Origin: an uncultured Oscillospiraceae bacterium | Lineage (GTDB): Bacteria; Bacillota_A; Clostridia; Oscillospirales; Oscillospiraceae | Length of the DNA stretch: 34,302 bases | Direction of reading: 5' to 3' | Assembly: GCA_900769845.1 (NCBI GenBank) | Contig: CAAGIF010000224.1 | Span: 1 to 34,302, forward strand | Shown: positions 8,373 to 16,870 of the stretch, piece by piece | Numbering within the stretch: the first letter of the stretch is position 1 | Layout: each line of letters starts with the position of its first letter | Notes under the pieces: generated by a model | The model's database searches: none | The model's input: only the letters and a program-made list of their open reading frames with translations | What the model was told of the DNA's origin: nothing | Translations under genes and position numbers: made by a program

Positions 8373-8401
8373 AGTATAGCACACCTCTTCCTTTTTCGCA
8401 A
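8373..8401 (-). promoter_or_regulatory. Promoter of the MATE transporter gene
   Basis: On the minus strand TTGCGA (8396-8401), a 17-base spacer and TATACT (8373-8378) stand about 52 bases before the GTG start. Confidence 0.7.
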
Positions 8402-8465
8402 CGAAAACTCCTCAATTCCGCAAAATCCCTTCTTTAGGAAGCATATTTTGGATTTTGGGGTACTA

Positions 8466-8494
8466 TTGCATTTTATCATGGCGTATGCTATACT
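8466..8494 (+). promoter_or_regulatory. Promoter of the aspartate kinase gene
   Basis: TTGCAT (8466-8471), a 17-base spacer and TATACT (8489-8494) predict a transcript start near 8501. This lies inside the longest possible reading frame (from 8448), which argues that translation starts further downstream. The leader of about 80 bases shows no recognisable lysine riboswitch or T-box. Confidence 0.65.
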
Positions 8495-8582
8495 GTCTTT
8501 AATGTGGGAAGTATCCGTTTTGCTTCCTTCTTCCATTCAGGTTCTGCGAATTCCCAGTTATCCAGGAAAAGAGGAACTGTCA

Positions 8583-9896
8583 TTGATCGTTACAAAATTC
8601 GGCGGCTCATCCATGGCTGATGCCGGGCATTACCGCAAAATCCGGGATATTATCCTCTCCAATCCGGAGCGGAAGGTGGTTGTGGTTTCTGCCGCAGGAA
8701 AGCAATCTAAGACCGACCACAAGATCACAGATCTTCTGTACCTCTGTTTTGCTCACGCGCAATACGGAGTGGATTGTTCTGCCGTTTTTCAGATGATCCG
8801 GGACCGGTATCTGCAGATCCGGGACGAACTGGGTATCGCGATGGATCTGGAAACGGAATTTGATGCGCTGAAGGCCCAGGTGGATGCCAAGGCGGTGACG
8901 CAGGATGAATTGGTCAGCCGGGGCGAGTATTTTTCTGCCAGACTAATGGCCGCTTATCTGGGCTTCCGGTTTATTGACGCTGCCGATTGGGTCAAATTCA
9001 ATTTTGACGGCACTGTGGATCAGGCTGCCACCTACGAGGCGCTCGTCCGGCTTTATACCGGTGAAGGCGCGGTGATCCCCGGCTTCTACGGCACACTGCC
9101 CACCGGGCAGATCAAAACCTTCCCCCGGGGCGGAAGCGATATTACCGGCTCCCTGGCCGCCGCCGCTCTGGATGCAGATGTTTACGAAAACTGGACCGAT
9201 GTATCCGGAATCCTTATGGCGGATCCCCGGATCGTCGACAACCCCCAGGCGATTCCTGAGGTAACCTATGACGAACTCCGGGAGCTGAGCTATTCCGGAG
9301 CTCAGGTTCTCCACGAAGGCTCCATCTTTCCTGTGCGGGAAAAGAATATCCCCCTGAATATCCGTAATACCAATGCGCCGGAGGATCCGGGCACCATGAT
9401 CCGCGAATGCTTCGAGGAAGATCATAATCCGGATCGGTTCATTACCGGCATCACCGGTATGAAGGATTTCACCATCATCTCCATGACCAAGCGTGGCATG
9501 AGCAACCAGGTTGGCGTTCTGCGTAAGATGCTGACGGTGCTGGAGCGCCACGGAATCCCTGTAGACTATGTTCCCAGCGGTATCGACAATGTTTCTGCCG
9601 TACTGGCAACTTCGGATCTTGCCCCCCATCTGTACACCGTGCTGGGAGAGATCCAGAAGGAACTGGAGCCGGACACCCTGGATACCCACGATCAGATCGC
9701 AGTGGTTGCCGCCGTTGGCCGAAGAATGCAGGGCCGTCCCGGTATTTCCGGCAAGATCTTTGCCGCCTTGGGTGAGGCAAACATCAACATCCGTATGATC
9801 AACCAGGGCCCCGATGAACTGAACATCATCCTGGGCGTTGCCAATAAGGATTTTGAAAAAGCCATCCAGGTTCTCTACAACAGTTTTGTGAAATAA
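8583..9896 (+). CDS. Aspartate kinase with two ACT domains
   Basis: Phosphorylates L-aspartate, the first step towards lysine/diaminopimelate, threonine and methionine. The kinase domain opens with TKFGGSSMAD and contains FPRGGSDITGS (substrate and nucleotide site). The C-terminal third holds two ACT domains (GMSNQVGVLRKML... and GRPGISGKIFAAL...INIRMINQG), implying allosteric control by end-product amino acids. I chose TTG at 8583, eight bases after AGAGGA: it places the conserved kinase start at residue 1 and leaves 437 residues, while a frame from 8448 would begin upstream of the likely transcript start. The next gene, asd, encodes the following enzyme of the pathway. Confidence 0.9.
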   Translation: MIVTKFGGSSMADAGHYRKIRDIILSNPERKVVVVSAAGKQSKTDHKITDLLYLCFAHAQYGVDCSAVFQMIRDRYLQIRDELGIAMDLETEFDALKAQVDAKAVTQDELVSRGEYFSARLMAAYLGFRFIDAADWVKFNFDGTVDQAATYEALVRLYTGEGAVIPGFYGTLPTGQIKTFPRGGSDITGSLAAAALDADVYENWTDVSGILMADPRIVDNPQAIPEVTYDELRELSYSGAQVLHEGSIFPVREKNIPLNIRNTNAPEDPGTMIRECFEEDHNPDRFITGITGMKDFTIISMTKRGMSNQVGVLRKMLTVLERHGIPVDYVPSGIDNVSAVLATSDLAPHLYTVLGEIQKELEPDTLDTHDQIAVVAAVGRRMQGRPGISGKIFAALGEANINIRMINQGPDELNIILGVANKDFEKAIQVLYNSFVK

Positions 9897-9905
9897 TCCA
9901 TCTTC

Positions 9906-9938
9906 TGTCATTACAGTCCCCCGCGGGCTGTAATGACA
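9906..9938 (+). terminator. Perfect hairpin between aspartate kinase and asd
   Basis: TGTCATTACAG and CTGTAATGACA pair over 11 bases around an 11-base GC-rich loop. Only TGTTGTTT follows, so it may be a leaky terminator or an RNA-processing or stability element that separates expression of the two genes. Confidence 0.55.
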
Positions 9939-9960
9939 TGTTGTTTCAGGAGGTAGTTCC

Positions 9961-10962
9961 ATGAAAACCTATACCGTTGCCGTACTGGGCGCCACCGGCG
10001 CCGTTGGACAGGAAATGATCAAGATCCTGCAGGAGCGGAATTTCCCGGTGAAGGAGCTGATCCCGCTGGCATCCGCCCGGAGCGCAGGCAAGCCCCTCCG
10101 CTTCCGGGGCGCCGATATTCCCATCCGGGAAGCCCGGGAGGATGCATTTTCCGGGGTGGACATCGTTCTCGGCGCCGCAGAAAATGACATTGCCAGACAG
10201 TTCGCTCCCGCCATCGTAAAGGCCGGCGCCGTGTTTATCGACAATTCCTCCGCCTTCCGGCTGGATCCCAAGGTTCCGCTGATCGTCCCTGAGGTGAATC
10301 CGGAGGATGTCCGGGGCCACAGCGGTATCATTTCCAACCCCAACTGCTCCACCATCATTACCGTCACCGCCATCCATGCCCTAAACAAGCTCTCCCCTAT
10401 CCGGTCCATGACCGCTTCCACCTACCAGGCGGTGTCCGGCGCCGGCGCCGGCGGTCCTGTGGAGCTGATGAACCAGGTGGATGCTCTGCGCAAAGGCGAA
10501 CCTGTTACCCCCCAGGTGTTCTCCCACCAGATCGCCTATAATCTGATCCCCCAGATCGGCGGCGAACAGTTTGAGGGCTATACCAGCGAGGAAATGAAGC
10601 TGCAGAACGAGGGACGGAAAATCCTGCATCTTCCCGAGTTGAAAGTTTCCTGCACCTGCGTCCGGGTCCCCGTGGTACGCAGCCACTCCATCTCTGTCAG
10701 CCTGCATTTTGACCGTCCTGTTTCCGTATCAGATGCCCGGGAGGCCATTGCCGCCGCCCCCGGCTGCATGCTTGTGGACGATCTTGGGAACAGGGAATAT
10801 CCCATGCCCCTTTACACATCGGACCAGGATCTGGTGTTTGTGGGCCGTATCCGTCCCGATCTGACGGATGATAACGGGCTTTGCCTCTGGTGCTGCGGCG
10901 ATCAGGTCCGTAAGGGCGCTGCCACCAATGCGGTACAGATCGCGGAACTTCTGATCCATTAA
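9961..10962 (+). CDS. asd: Aspartate-semialdehyde dehydrogenase
   Basis: Reduces aspartyl phosphate to aspartate semialdehyde with NADPH. 333 residues, normal for the family. The Rossmann motif GATGAVGQEM is at residues 10-19, the active-site cysteine is in SNPNCST (near residue 124), and the C-terminal half contains VRVPVVRSHSISV with the usual substrate-binding Arg and His. The start ATG follows CAGGAGG with good spacing. It lies 64 bases after aspartate kinase, and its product feeds DapA, encoded at 31.3 kb in this window. A strong terminator follows immediately. Confidence 0.95.
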   Translation: MKTYTVAVLGATGAVGQEMIKILQERNFPVKELIPLASARSAGKPLRFRGADIPIREAREDAFSGVDIVLGAAENDIARQFAPAIVKAGAVFIDNSSAFRLDPKVPLIVPEVNPEDVRGHSGIISNPNCSTIITVTAIHALNKLSPIRSMTASTYQAVSGAGAGGPVELMNQVDALRKGEPVTPQVFSHQIAYNLIPQIGGEQFEGYTSEEMKLQNEGRKILHLPELKVSCTCVRVPVVRSHSISVSLHFDRPVSVSDAREAIAAAPGCMLVDDLGNREYPMPLYTSDQDLVFVGRIRPDLTDDNGLCLWCCGDQVRKGAATNAVQIAELLIH

Positions 10963-10970
10963 AACAAAAC

Positions 10971-11007
10971 AGCGCCTGCTGCAAGCTGCAGCAGGCGCTC
11001 ACTTTTT
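10971..11007. terminator. Strong terminator between converging asd and mgtE
   Basis: AGCGCCTGCTGCA and TGCAGCAGGCGCT form a perfect 13-base-pair stem with a three-base loop, followed by CACTTTTT on the plus strand. On the minus strand it is followed by GTTTTGTTTT, so it probably also ends mgtE. Confidence 0.88.
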
Positions 11008-12385
11008 ACATAGGAAGCAGCATTTTCGCAAACATGAAGTACACCAGCAGGGACAGAGCGTCCACAATGGTGGAGATAAAGGGACTTGCCATCACCGCAG
11101 GGTCAAGGCCCACAGCCTTGGCTCCCATGGGCAGAGTGCAGCCAACCAGCTTGGCAATGATCACCGTTACCCACAGCGCCAGGCAAACCACCGCATCCAC
11201 CATCAGGGTGATGTCTGTGTTGCCCATCAGCATCCGGTCGATCAGCCAGATCTTGCCAAAGCAGACTATCGCCAACGCCAGACCGCAGAGAATGGCGGTA
11301 CGCAGTTCCTTCCACAGTACAATGCCGATATCCCGAAATTCCAGTTCATCCAGGCTCAGGGCGCGAATCACCGTCACCGAGGACTGGGAGCCGGAGTTAC
11401 CGCCGGTACCCATCAGCATGGGGATAAACGCCGTCAGCGCCACCTGGGCCGCCAGCGCCCCCTCGAAGGAGGTAATAATCAGTCCGGTAAAGGTGGCAGA
11501 CACCATCATCAGCATCAGCCAGGGCACCCGGTTGCGGAACAGATCAAACGCGGAGCTGCGAAGATAAGGCTTTTCCGAGGGGGTAATACCGCTCATCAGC
11601 TCCATATCCTCAGTGGCTTCTTCTTCCATGACGTCCATGGCGTCATCAAATGTGACGATACCCACCATTCTTCCTTCGCCATCCACCACCGGCAAGGCAA
11701 GGAAATTATATTTGGAGAACATTCTTGCTACATCTTCCTGGTCGGTCTGGGTGGTAACGAAGATCATGTTGGTTAACATAATGTCTTCGATCTCCATCTC
11801 ATCATCCGCCGCCAGCAGCAGATCCTTCACCGTCACGATGCCCAGCAGCTTCCGGTCCGACCCGGTGACATAGCAGGTGTAAATGGTTTCCTTGTCCACG
11901 CCCTGGCGGCGGATCCGGAGGATTGCCTCCTCCACCGTCATGTGGGGCCGCAGGGATACATACTCTGTGGTCATAATGGAACCGGCAGAGTATTCGGGAT
12001 ACCGCAGAATCTGGTTGATGGAGGAACGCATTTCCGGGTCCGCGTTTTTCAGGATCCGCTTGACCACATTGGCAGGCATTTCCTCTACGATATCCGCCGC
12101 ATCGTCCACATACAGCTCGTCCAGCACTTCCTTCAGCTCGTTATCGGAAAAGCTCTTAATCAGCAGTTCCTGAGCCTCCGGCTCCATTTCCACAAAGGTT
12201 TCCGCTGCCAATTCCTTGGGCAGCAGGCGAAACATCAGCGGGATCTGGTTGTCCTCCAGATCCTCAAACAATCCGGCAACATCACTGGGATTCATGGTCA
12301 CCAAGATATCCCGGAGGGTTGCGTATTTTTTGTCCTCGAGCATTTTCACGAGGGCTTTTTGTACAATTTCAAATCGTTCAGCCAT
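11006..12385 (-). CDS. mgtE: Magnesium transporter MgtE
   Basis: A Mg2+ channel/transporter of the MgtE/SLC41 family, 459 residues from the chosen start. The N domain (about 1-130, helical, MgtE_N) is followed by two CBS domains (TVKDLLLAADD and VGIVTFDDAMDVM regions, about 135-260), the plug helix and five membrane helices, including the signature FIPMLMGTGGNSGSQSS and the C-terminal PMGAKAVGLDPAVMASPFI that lines the pore. The CBS domains sense cytoplasmic Mg2+ and gate the pore in characterised members. ATG at 12385 is eight bases from AAGGAG; the adjacent GTG at 12388 is too close. A leader of about 160 bases with an upstream ORF precedes it. Confidence 0.95.
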   Translation of the reverse strand: MAERFEIVQKALVKMLEDKKYATLRDILVTMNPSDVAGLFEDLEDNQIPLMFRLLPKELAAETFVEMEPEAQELLIKSFSDNELKEVLDELYVDDAADIVEEMPANVVKRILKNADPEMRSSINQILRYPEYSAGSIMTTEYVSLRPHMTVEEAILRIRRQGVDKETIYTCYVTGSDRKLLGIVTVKDLLLAADDEMEIEDIMLTNMIFVTTQTDQEDVARMFSKYNFLALPVVDGEGRMVGIVTFDDAMDVMEEEATEDMELMSGITPSEKPYLRSSAFDLFRNRVPWLMLMMVSATFTGLIITSFEGALAAQVALTAFIPMLMGTGGNSGSQSSVTVIRALSLDELEFRDIGIVLWKELRTAILCGLALAIVCFGKIWLIDRMLMGNTDITLMVDAVVCLALWVTVIIAKLVGCTLPMGAKAVGLDPAVMASPFISTIVDALSLLVYFMFAKMLLPM

Positions 12386-12545
12386 CACACTCTCTCCTTT
12401 TCGTATTGTTTACGATTTGGGAGCAATGATACGGCGGCCGAATCCTCAGGGGCGCACCACGGGCCAGCCCTGCAGGCTACTTCGACCGGGTATATTGCCA
12501 CTACTGCCAGCGTCCATGGTTTTCCCTCCTTATTTTTCAGCAGTT
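12386..12545 (-). promoter_or_regulatory. Structured mgtE leader containing an upstream ORF
   Basis: The likely transcript start is near 12545 and the mgtE start at 12385, giving a 160-base leader. Within it CGGTCGAA (minus strand of 12481-12488) can pair with TTCGGCCG (12435-12442) with one G-U pair. This bridges the end of the 23-codon upstream ORF, whose stop is at 12446. Further GC-rich complementarity (GGGC/GCCC) lies inside the ORF. A small TCGTA/TACGA stem sits just before the mgtE ribosome binding site. It does not look like the M-box riboswitch. The arrangement suits control by ribosome position on the upstream ORF, which is inference. Confidence 0.45.
12446..12517 (-). CDS. Short upstream ORF (23 codons) in the mgtE leader
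   Basis: ATG at 12517 follows a near-perfect AAGGAGGG ribosome binding site at seven to eight bases, and the frame ends in TGA at 12446-12448. The peptide is small, Gly/Ser/Pro/Arg-rich and non-hydrophobic, starting MDAGSSGNIPGR and ending GWPVVRP before the stop. A C-terminal Pro next to the stop codon is a context known to slow termination. Its position between a strong promoter and mgtE suggests a leader peptide that senses translation or Mg2+, as MgtL does in enterobacteria, although the sequence is unlike MgtL. Confidence 0.5.
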   Translation of the reverse strand: MDAGSSGNIPGRSSLQGWPVVRP

Positions 12546-12551
12546 ACTGTT

Positions 12552-12580
12552 ATTCTACTCCTCTGAAAGTGTAATGTCAA
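12552..12580 (-). promoter_or_regulatory. Promoter of the mgtE transcript
   Basis: On the minus strand a perfect TTGACA (12575-12580), a 17-base spacer and TAGAAT (12552-12557). The 220 bases from 12581 to 12801 upstream of glgC hold no gene; a weak glgC promoter candidate is TTGTCC (12680-12685) with TATGAT (12705-12710), spacer 19. Confidence 0.8.
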
Positions 12581-12801
12581 CAAAAAAGGCTGCCGCATTT
12601 TTCCTGTTATATTTTCCCGCCGAGCCCTTTCCGGAAGGTGGTGTAACCTACCAAAAAGTTTCCAAATAATTTAGATATTTTGTCCCTTTTCTAACAGGCA
12701 AAAATATGATATGTTATGCATGGGGAAGTTTGCGCTCTTTGGGGCCGTATCCTCCCCTTTGAATACGTAGCATCTTAACATTAACATAAGGAGCTGTGAC
12801 C

Positions 12802-13983
12802 ATGTACTTCCACAAGAAAAGAGTAATCGCCATGCTTCTGGCCGGTGGCCAGGGCAGCCGACTGAAGGTGCTGACGCAGAAAACTGCAAAGCCTGCTGTA
12901 CCCTTTGGCGGCAAGTACCGCATCATCGACTTTCCCCTGTCCAACTGCGTAAACTCCGGAATCGACACCGTTGGCATTCTGACTCAGTATCAGCCCCTGG
13001 AGCTGAATGAGTACATCGGCAACGGTCAGCCCTGGGGCCTGAACAAGACTCAGAGCTGCGCCCAGGTCCTGCCCCCCTACGAGCGCTTCGACAAGAAGTC
13101 CGGCTGGTATAAGGGTACTGCCAACGCCATCTATCAGAACATCGATTTTGTGGACCGTTTTGATCCCGATTTTGTGGTGATCCTCTCCGGCGATCACATT
13201 TACAAGATGGACTACAATGCCATGGTAGAATACCACATCGCCAACAACGCCGCCTGCACCATCGCAGTGCGCAACGTGCCCCTGGCAGAAGCATCCCGCT
13301 TCGGCATTCTGAATACCAATCCCGACAACTCCATCTATGAGTTTGAAGAGAAGCCCGCAAAGCCCAAGTCCACCAACGCCTCCATGGGTATCTACTGCTT
13401 CAACTGGAGCGTTCTGCGGGAAGCCCTGATTGCTGACGAAGAGGACGAGAAGTCCAGCAACGACTTCGGTAAGAACATCATCCCTGGTCTGCTGAACGCC
13501 GGTCATAAGATGATGGCTTACCCCTTCGACGGCTACTGGAAGGATGTGGGAACCATCGATTCCCTGTGGGAAGCCAACATGGAGCTGCTGGGCAAGAATC
13601 CCGAATTCCAGATTCGCGGCGAGCGGGACAAGATCTACGCCCGTAATGACGCCCATCCCTCCAGCTTCATCGACGAGGACGCCAAGATCGCCAACGCTTT
13701 CGTTGCCGAAGGCTGCGAGATCTACGGCACCGTCAAGCATTCCGTGATTTCCGTTGGCTGCACCATTGGCAAGGGCGCTCTGGTAGAAGACTCCGTGGTC
13801 ATGCCCGGTGTTGTCATCGAATCCGGCGCCATTGTCCGTCACGCCATCCTGGGTGAAAACTCCAAGGTCTGCAAGAATGCTGTGGTGGGCGGCGCATTCG
13901 GTCCCAAGGACAAGAAGAAGATCAGCGTCACCTCCAAGGGCGCAGTGGTGGAAACCGTGCTGCTCCCCGGTGACATGGTATAA
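12802..13983 (+). CDS. glgC: Glucose-1-phosphate adenylyltransferase, catalytic subunit GlgC
   Basis: Makes ADP-glucose from ATP and glucose 1-phosphate, the committed step of glycogen synthesis. 393 residues from ATG 12802, eight bases after AAGGAG; the GTG at 12796 is too near the ribosome binding site. The nucleotidyltransferase signature [20 protein letters not shown] is near the start, with the [11 protein letters not shown] substrate loop, the [10 protein letters not shown] metal/nucleotide motif and [19 protein letters not shown] left-handed beta-helix with hexapeptide-like repeats ([31 protein letters not shown]) forms the C terminus. glgD and glgA follow within one operon. Confidence 0.96.
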   Translation: MYFHKKRVIAMLLAGGQGSRLKVLTQKTAKPAVPFGGKYRIIDFPLSNCVNSGIDTVGILTQYQPLELNEYIGNGQPWGLNKTQSCAQVLPPYERFDKKSGWYKGTANAIYQNIDFVDRFDPDFVVILSGDHIYKMDYNAMVEYHIANNAACTIAVRNVPLAEASRFGILNTNPDNSIYEFEEKPAKPKSTNASMGIYCFNWSVLREALIADEEDEKSSNDFGKNIIPGLLNAGHKMMAYPFDGYWKDVGTIDSLWEANMELLGKNPEFQIRGERDKIYARNDAHPSSFIDEDAKIANAFVAEGCEIYGTVKHSVISVGCTIGKGALVEDSVVMPGVVIESGAIVRHAILGENSKVCKNAVVGGAFGPKDKKKISVTSKGAVVETVLLPGDMV

Positions 13984-13997
13984 GGGAGGTATCCGCA

Positions 13998-15107
13998 ATG
14001 AGTGTAATGGGTATTATTTTCGCGAACGATGTGGCCATCAATGATCTGACCACAAAGCGCACCATGGCCAGCCTTCCCTTTGGCGGCCGTTACCGCCAGG
14101 TGGATTTCCATCTGTCCAACCTCACCGCCGGCGGTATCCGCCATGTGGGTATCGTTTCCCGCAGCAACTATCAGTCCCTGATGAACCATGTGGGTTCCGG
14201 TGAAGAATGGGGTCTGGAGCTGGGTGAAGGCGGTCTGGAGTTCCTGACTCCCTATGCCCTGGGCAACGACGACCGTTACCGCGGCAAGCTGGAGAATCTC
14301 CATGCCGTTATGGATTTCCTGAAGTACGCAGAGGAAGAGTATGTGGTTCTCACTGATTCCTCCATTCTGACCAACCTGGATATCAAGGATATCGTCCGCA
14401 GCCATAAAGAAAGCGGTAGGGACATCACCATCGTCACCAAGGCCGGCATTGCCAACGGCAAGAAGGCTCTGGATCTGGCCATCAAGCTCAACACCAAGGG
14501 CGAGATCGCCGATATGGTGGTCAGCTATCCCGCAGCTAAGGGCTACCTGGCCTCCATGGACATTTTCGTGGTGGGCAGAGAATGGCTGATTGAGAAGGTC
14601 GAGGCCTGCGTGGCCCGGGACGAGTACCACATGGACCGGAACCTGGTTCTGGGACAGTGGAAGCGCAATGACATCACCGTCAACGTCTACGAGTACAGCG
14701 GCGTCGCCCTGTACAACGAGTCCACCGAGGAGTATTTTGCAAACTCCATGGCTCTGCTGGACAAAGATGTCCGGGACGGACTCTTTGAGGGTCATCATCC
14801 CATCTTCACTAAGGTCCGCGACCGGGTTCCCACCTACTACGGCGAGAACTGTGAAGTAGAAAACAGCCTGCTGGCTGACGGCTGTATGATTGAAGGCGAA
14901 GTGGAAGATTCCGTTCTTTTCCGTCAGGTCACCATCTGCGAAGGCGCAGAGGTTGAAAACTGCATCATCATGAATGATACCGTGGTCGGCGAAGGCGCTG
15001 AACTGGAGTATGTCATTCTGGACAAGAATGTTATCGTCCGCCCCGGCGCCAAGCTCTGCGGCACCGCCAAGAATCCCATCATCATCAAAAGAGGAGAAAC
15101 CGTATGA
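13998..15107 (+). CDS. glgD: Glucose-1-phosphate adenylyltransferase-like subunit GlgD
   Basis: 369 residues, paralogous to GlgC, with the same fold order: a nucleotidyltransferase-like half (PFGGRYRQVDFHLSNL, VLTDSSILTNLDI) and a C-terminal beta-helix. The GlgC phosphate-binding AGGxGxRL loop is absent; the protein starts MSVMGIIFANDVAI instead. This is typical of GlgD, a regulatory partner that forms a hetero-oligomer with GlgC in Firmicutes. The start is an ATG after AAGGGAGG, 14 bases after glgC. It overlaps glgA by four bases (ATGA), indicating translational coupling. Confidence 0.95.
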   Translation: MSVMGIIFANDVAINDLTTKRTMASLPFGGRYRQVDFHLSNLTAGGIRHVGIVSRSNYQSLMNHVGSGEEWGLELGEGGLEFLTPYALGNDDRYRGKLENLHAVMDFLKYAEEEYVVLTDSSILTNLDIKDIVRSHKESGRDITIVTKAGIANGKKALDLAIKLNTKGEIADMVVSYPAAKGYLASMDIFVVGREWLIEKVEACVARDEYHMDRNLVLGQWKRNDITVNVYEYSGVALYNESTEEYFANSMALLDKDVRDGLFEGHHPIFTKVRDRVPTYYGENCEVENSLLADGCMIEGEVEDSVLFRQVTICEGAEVENCIIMNDTVVGEGAELEYVILDKNVIVRPGAKLCGTAKNPIIIKRGETV

Positions 15108-16549
15108 GAATTGCAGTCTGTGCCTCCGAAGGCGCCCCCTATGCCAAGTCCGGCGGACTGGGCGATGTGATGGAAGCACTGCCTGCCGCATTGGCCCGGA
15201 TCGAAGGCAATGAGGTAGCGCTGTTCCTGCCCTACTACAACAAAATCAAGGACAATGCCAAGTACGAAACGGAACTGGTCGCTCAGTTCCGGGTCAGCCT
15301 GGGTTGGCGGCAGCAGTACTGCGGACTGATGAAGCTGCTGGGCCGCACTGATGGCGTGCAGGTTTACTTCATCGACAACGAGTACTATTTCGGCGGCCGT
15401 ACCGGCGCTATCTACGGCGATATGGACGACGGCGAGCGGTTTGCATACTTCTCCCGGGCATGTCTGGACGCCATGGTCGCCTTGGATTACATCCCCGATG
15501 TGATCCAGTGCAACGATTGGCAGACTGCCCTGATCCCCACCTATCTGAAATCCGTCTACCGGGAGACCTTCGCCAATACCCGGTGCATGTACACCATTCA
15601 CAACATCGAATACCAGGGCTGGGCAAACGGCAGCTTCTTCGATGATGTGCTGGGTCTTCCCTGGGAGTACCGCAGCAGCCTGGATATGGGCGGCAGCGTG
15701 AACATGATGAAGGGCGCCATTGAGGCTGCGGATCTGGTCACCACCGTTTCCGAGACCTATGCCCGGGAACTGATGTATCCCTACTATGCCCACGGTCTGG
15801 ACGGCATCCTCTCCGGCGCTGCATGGAAGCTGACGGGCATCACCAACGGTATTGACACGGGAACCTTCAATCCCGAAACCGATCCCGCTCTGCCGGCGCA
15901 CTACAATGCCGCCACCTTCGAGATCGGCAAAGCCGAGTGCAAGGCTGCTCTGCAGAAGGAAGTGGGTCTGCCCGTGGAACCCGATGTGCCGCTGATGGTT
16001 ATGGTCACCCGTCTTGCCGGGCACAAGGGTCTGGATCTGCTGTGCTATATCGCCCGCAGACTTCTGTGGGAAGAAAAGTGCCAGCTTTTGATCCTGGGTA
16101 CCGGCGAAGCCCAGTACGAAACCTTCTTCAAGGATCTGGCTGCGGAATATCCCGATCAGTGCGCTGCCAAGATCACCTTTAACCTGGGTCTGGCTGCCCG
16201 GATCTATGCCGGCGGTGACATCTATCTGATGCCCTCCAAGTCCGAGCCCTGCGGCCTGAGCCAGATGAACGCCATGCGTTACGGCACCGTGCCCGTGGTC
16301 CATGCCACCGGCGGTCTGAAGGATACCGTTCCCCCTGCCGACGAAAACGGACAGGGCGGTTTGGGCTTTACCTTCCAGAGCTACAATGCCGACGATTTCC
16401 TGGCTGCTTTGAAGCGTTGTCTGAATCTGTACCACAATAACCGGGAAGGCTTTAAGGCTCTGCAGCGGATCGATATGGAGCAGGATTTCAGCTGGAATGT
16501 TCCCGCTGGCCGCTACATGGAACTGTTCCATCAGATGCTGAATTGGTAA
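15104..16549 (+). CDS. glgA: Glycogen synthase (ADP-glucose type, GT5)
   Basis: Transfers glucose from ADP-glucose to the growing alpha-1,4-glucan. 481 residues, the usual length. Conserved GT5 elements are AYAKSGGLGDVM-type ADP-glucose binding (here PYAKSGGLGDVMEALP near residues 11-26), DVIQCNDWQTALIP, TIHNIEYQGW, and the C-terminal domain with VTRLAGHKGLDLL and PSKSEPCGLSQMNAMRYGTVPVV, which contains the catalytic Glu. It shares the ATGA overlap with glgD. No branching enzyme or phosphorylase gene is in the window. Confidence 0.96.
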   Translation: MRIAVCASEGAPYAKSGGLGDVMEALPAALARIEGNEVALFLPYYNKIKDNAKYETELVAQFRVSLGWRQQYCGLMKLLGRTDGVQVYFIDNEYYFGGRTGAIYGDMDDGERFAYFSRACLDAMVALDYIPDVIQCNDWQTALIPTYLKSVYRETFANTRCMYTIHNIEYQGWANGSFFDDVLGLPWEYRSSLDMGGSVNMMKGAIEAADLVTTVSETYARELMYPYYAHGLDGILSGAAWKLTGITNGIDTGTFNPETDPALPAHYNAATFEIGKAECKAALQKEVGLPVEPDVPLMVMVTRLAGHKGLDLLCYIARRLLWEEKCQLLILGTGEAQYETFFKDLAAEYPDQCAAKITFNLGLAARIYAGGDIYLMPSKSEPCGLSQMNAMRYGTVPVVHATGGLKDTVPPADENGQGGLGFTFQSYNADDFLAALKRCLNLYHNNREGFKALQRIDMEQDFSWNVPAGRYMELFHQMLNW

Positions 16550-16569
16550 TATCCCCCACCCAAAATTGT

Positions 16570-16595
16570 AAGGGCGCTCCAAACGGAGCGCCCTT
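16570..16595. terminator. Terminator between glgA and the RHH gene
   Basis: AAGGGCGCTCC and GGAGCGCCCTT form a perfect 11-base-pair stem with an AAAC loop. The tail is T-rich on both strands (TTGTTATTCTTCT on plus, ACAATTTTG on minus). It separates convergent glgA and the RHH gene. Confidence 0.8.
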
Positions 16596-16596
16596 G

Positions 16597-16791
16597 TTAT
16601 TCTTCTATTTTTACAATGTCAACCGCCGCTTCCAAAAGCAAGTTGATTAGTTCGTTTCGGGAACGGTTGCTATCTACGGAAAGATTGTCCAGCTTTTCAA
16701 TCAGTTCGTCCTTCATGCGGACAGAAACGATTTTATATCCGTCATCACCGCGTTTTGCTGTCTTCTTTTTGATTTTGATTTCTTCTGCCAT
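16597..16791 (-). CDS. Ribbon-helix-helix (Arc/CopG-like) DNA-binding protein
   Basis: 64 residues from ATG 16791, which lies six bases from GAGGTG; an extension upstream to 16830 lacks a ribosome binding site. After a Lys-rich N terminus comes a beta strand (YKIVSVRM), helix 1 (KDELIEKLDNLSVDSN) and helix 2 (SRNELINLLLEAAVDIV), the classic RHH layout with the RSRNELI turn. Such proteins dimerise and bind short palindromes. It is divergent from a small lipoprotein gene, with repeated ACTATAAAT half-sites between them, suggesting autoregulation and control of the neighbour. There is no adjacent toxin-like ORF, so an antitoxin role is not supported. It is more AT-rich than its surroundings. Confidence 0.75.
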   Translation of the reverse strand: MAEEIKIKKKTAKRGDDGYKIVSVRMKDELIEKLDNLSVDSNRSRNELINLLLEAAVDIVKIEE

Positions 16792-16823
16792 TACAATCAC
16801 CTCATTTATAGTGTAATTGTATC

Positions 16824-16853
16824 TTGACACAGTTAGTTTTAATATATTATAAT
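16824..16853 (+). promoter_or_regulatory. Promoter of the small lipoprotein gene
   Basis: TTGACA (16824-16829), an 18-base spacer and TATAAT (16848-16853), both perfect consensus boxes. The expected start is near 16860, just before the 16-base palindrome. Confidence 0.8.
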
Positions 16854-16870
16854 TATGTAGTCACTAAGGC

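Noticed and set aside
8495..8582. Possible lysine riboswitch in the aspartate kinase leader
   Set aside because: The leader is only about 80 bases and lacks the multi-helix core; no conserved lysine-riboswitch segments are visible.
12386..12551. M-box (magnesium) riboswitch before mgtE
   Set aside because: The conserved M-box core segments could not be found; the leader instead contains a short ORF with a strong ribosome binding site.
16597..16791. Toxin-antitoxin system at the RHH gene
   Set aside because: The divergent neighbour is a lipoprotein with a signal sequence, and there is no small toxin-like ORF next to the RHH gene.
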